From a bacterium (GTDB lineage: Bacteria > Babelota > Babeliae > Babelales > RVW-14): a stretch of DNA of 24,444 nucleotides. This document shows positions 23,882 through 24,444 of the stretch, one piece after another. The notes under the pieces were generated by a model. It saw nothing but the letters and a program-made list of their open reading frames with translations. It was not told the DNA's origin and searched no databases. The translations under genes were made by a program, and so were the position numbers. Location of the stretch: assembly GCA_023249935.1 (NCBI GenBank), contig JAHFBQ010000010.1, positions 1 through 24,444 of the forward strand. Direction: 5' to 3'. Each line of letters starts with the position of its first letter. The stretch's first letter is position 1.

Positions 23882-24444
23882 ATGAGAAGTATTCGTTTTG
23901 AATCAGTGTCTAAGTCATATGACGGCGAAGTGATACTTGATAATCTTAGCTTAGAGATACCGGGCGGTAAATTCTTTGCCCTTTTAGGGCCCAGTGGTTG
24001 CGGAAAAACAACTCTGTTGCGGCTTGTTGCTGGACTGGAAAAAGTTGACTCAGGCAAGATTTTTCTTGGCGATAAAGAAATTACCAATACGCCCATCTAT
24101 AAAAGACGTGTCAATACTGTTTTTCAACAATATGCCCTATTCCCGCATCTTTCCGTTTTTGAAAACGTTGCTTATAGCTTACGTCTCAAGGGTATGACTG
24201 AAGGTGAACTTTCTGATCGTGTGCATAATGCGCTTAAAATGGTTCGATTGACCGGTTTTGATGCTAAGTCGCCCCGTTCTTTATCGGGTGGGCAACAGCA
24301 GCGTGTTGCTTTAGCGCGTGCTGTGATTAACGAACCGGAAGTTCTTTTGCTTGATGAGCCGCTTGCGGCACTAGATTTAAAGCTTAAAGAACAGATGCTT
24401 TTGGAGTTGATTAGATTGCAAGACACTCTTGGTACCACTTTTAT
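23882..24444 (+). CDS. potA: PotA-type ABC transporter ATP-binding protein, C-terminus cut by window edge
   Basis: The first 187 residues of an ABC ATPase that powers uptake through a partner permease at the inner membrane. Walker A GPSGCGKTT (36-44), the Q-loop in VFQQYALFPH (Q82), signature LSGGQQQR (134-141) and Walker B LLLDEP (155-160) are all present. KRRVNTVFQQYALFPHLSVF is the pattern of spermidine/putrescine ATPases (PotA). Related iron or sulfate importers share much of this, so the substrate needs the missing C-terminal regulatory domain and the downstream permeases. The ATG at 23882 follows GTAGGGGT. It is probably the first pot gene of an operon continuing past the edge. Confidence 0.85.
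   Translation, partial: MRSIRFESVSKSYDGEVILDNLSLEIPGGKFFALLGPSGCGKTTLLRLVAGLEKVDSGKIFLGDKEITNTPIYKRRVNTVFQQYALFPHLSVFENVAYSLRLKGMTEGELSDRVHNALKMVRLTGFDAKSPRSLSGGQQQRVALARAVINEPEVLLLDEPLAALDLKLKEQMLLELIRLQDTLGTTF

Overview
The window looks like a chromosomal segment of a host-associated bacterium with a reduced genome, most like the candidate phylum Dependentiae (TM6/Babeliae). This placement is inference from gene content: a concentrative nucleoside importer, three secreted clostripain-like proteases, large TPR proteins, a SAP-domain protein, a PotA-type ATPase and many hydrophobic orphans. No marker phylogeny was possible. Core genes are intact (rpmE, prfA, mnmA, rnpB, tRNA-Asp), genes are packed tightly, and strong hairpin terminators mark most unit ends. 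I see no insertion sequence, phage gene or CRISPR array.

Layout. 1-1116 (minus): a site-2 protease running off the left edge, preceded by a paralogue that has lost nearly all its zinc ligands. 1252-7094 (plus): two tandem membrane proteins with C-terminal TPRs, of the GT-C/TMTC-like glycosyltransferase type, then a phosphoglucose/phosphomannose isomerase and ribosomal protein L31, all separated by 12-20 bases and closed by a terminator. 7184-8291: prfA with its own terminator. 8438-9750: a nucleoside transporter. 9771-11656: an orphan protein with a methyltransferase-like nucleotide-binding motif and a SAP-domain protein, ending in a bidirectional terminator.

11696-19227 is all minus strand. 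In transcription order it holds clostripain A (own promoter and terminator), an operon of clostripains B and C, a Nudix-transketolase fusion with an internal ribosome binding site exactly at the domain junction, tRNA-Asp, and a small DUF6790-like membrane protein.

19460-24444 (plus): mnmA, a NAPE-PLD-like metallo-beta-lactamase-fold hydrolase, a small membrane protein whose 3' end contains the rnpB promoter and overlaps the rnpB 5' end, RNase P RNA, a stand-alone PASTA protein, a histidine-rich membrane protein, and the start of a PotA-type ABC ATPase cut by the window edge.

How the genes fit together (inference): nucleosides, and probably polyamines, are imported; secreted C11 proteases and envelope glycosylation act outside the cytoplasm; the isomerase could supply hexose phosphate for the glycosyl donors of the TMTC-like pair. 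The points most worth following are the Nudix-transketolase fusion, the active/inactive site-2 protease pair, the glycosyltransferase-isomerase operon and the clostripain trio.
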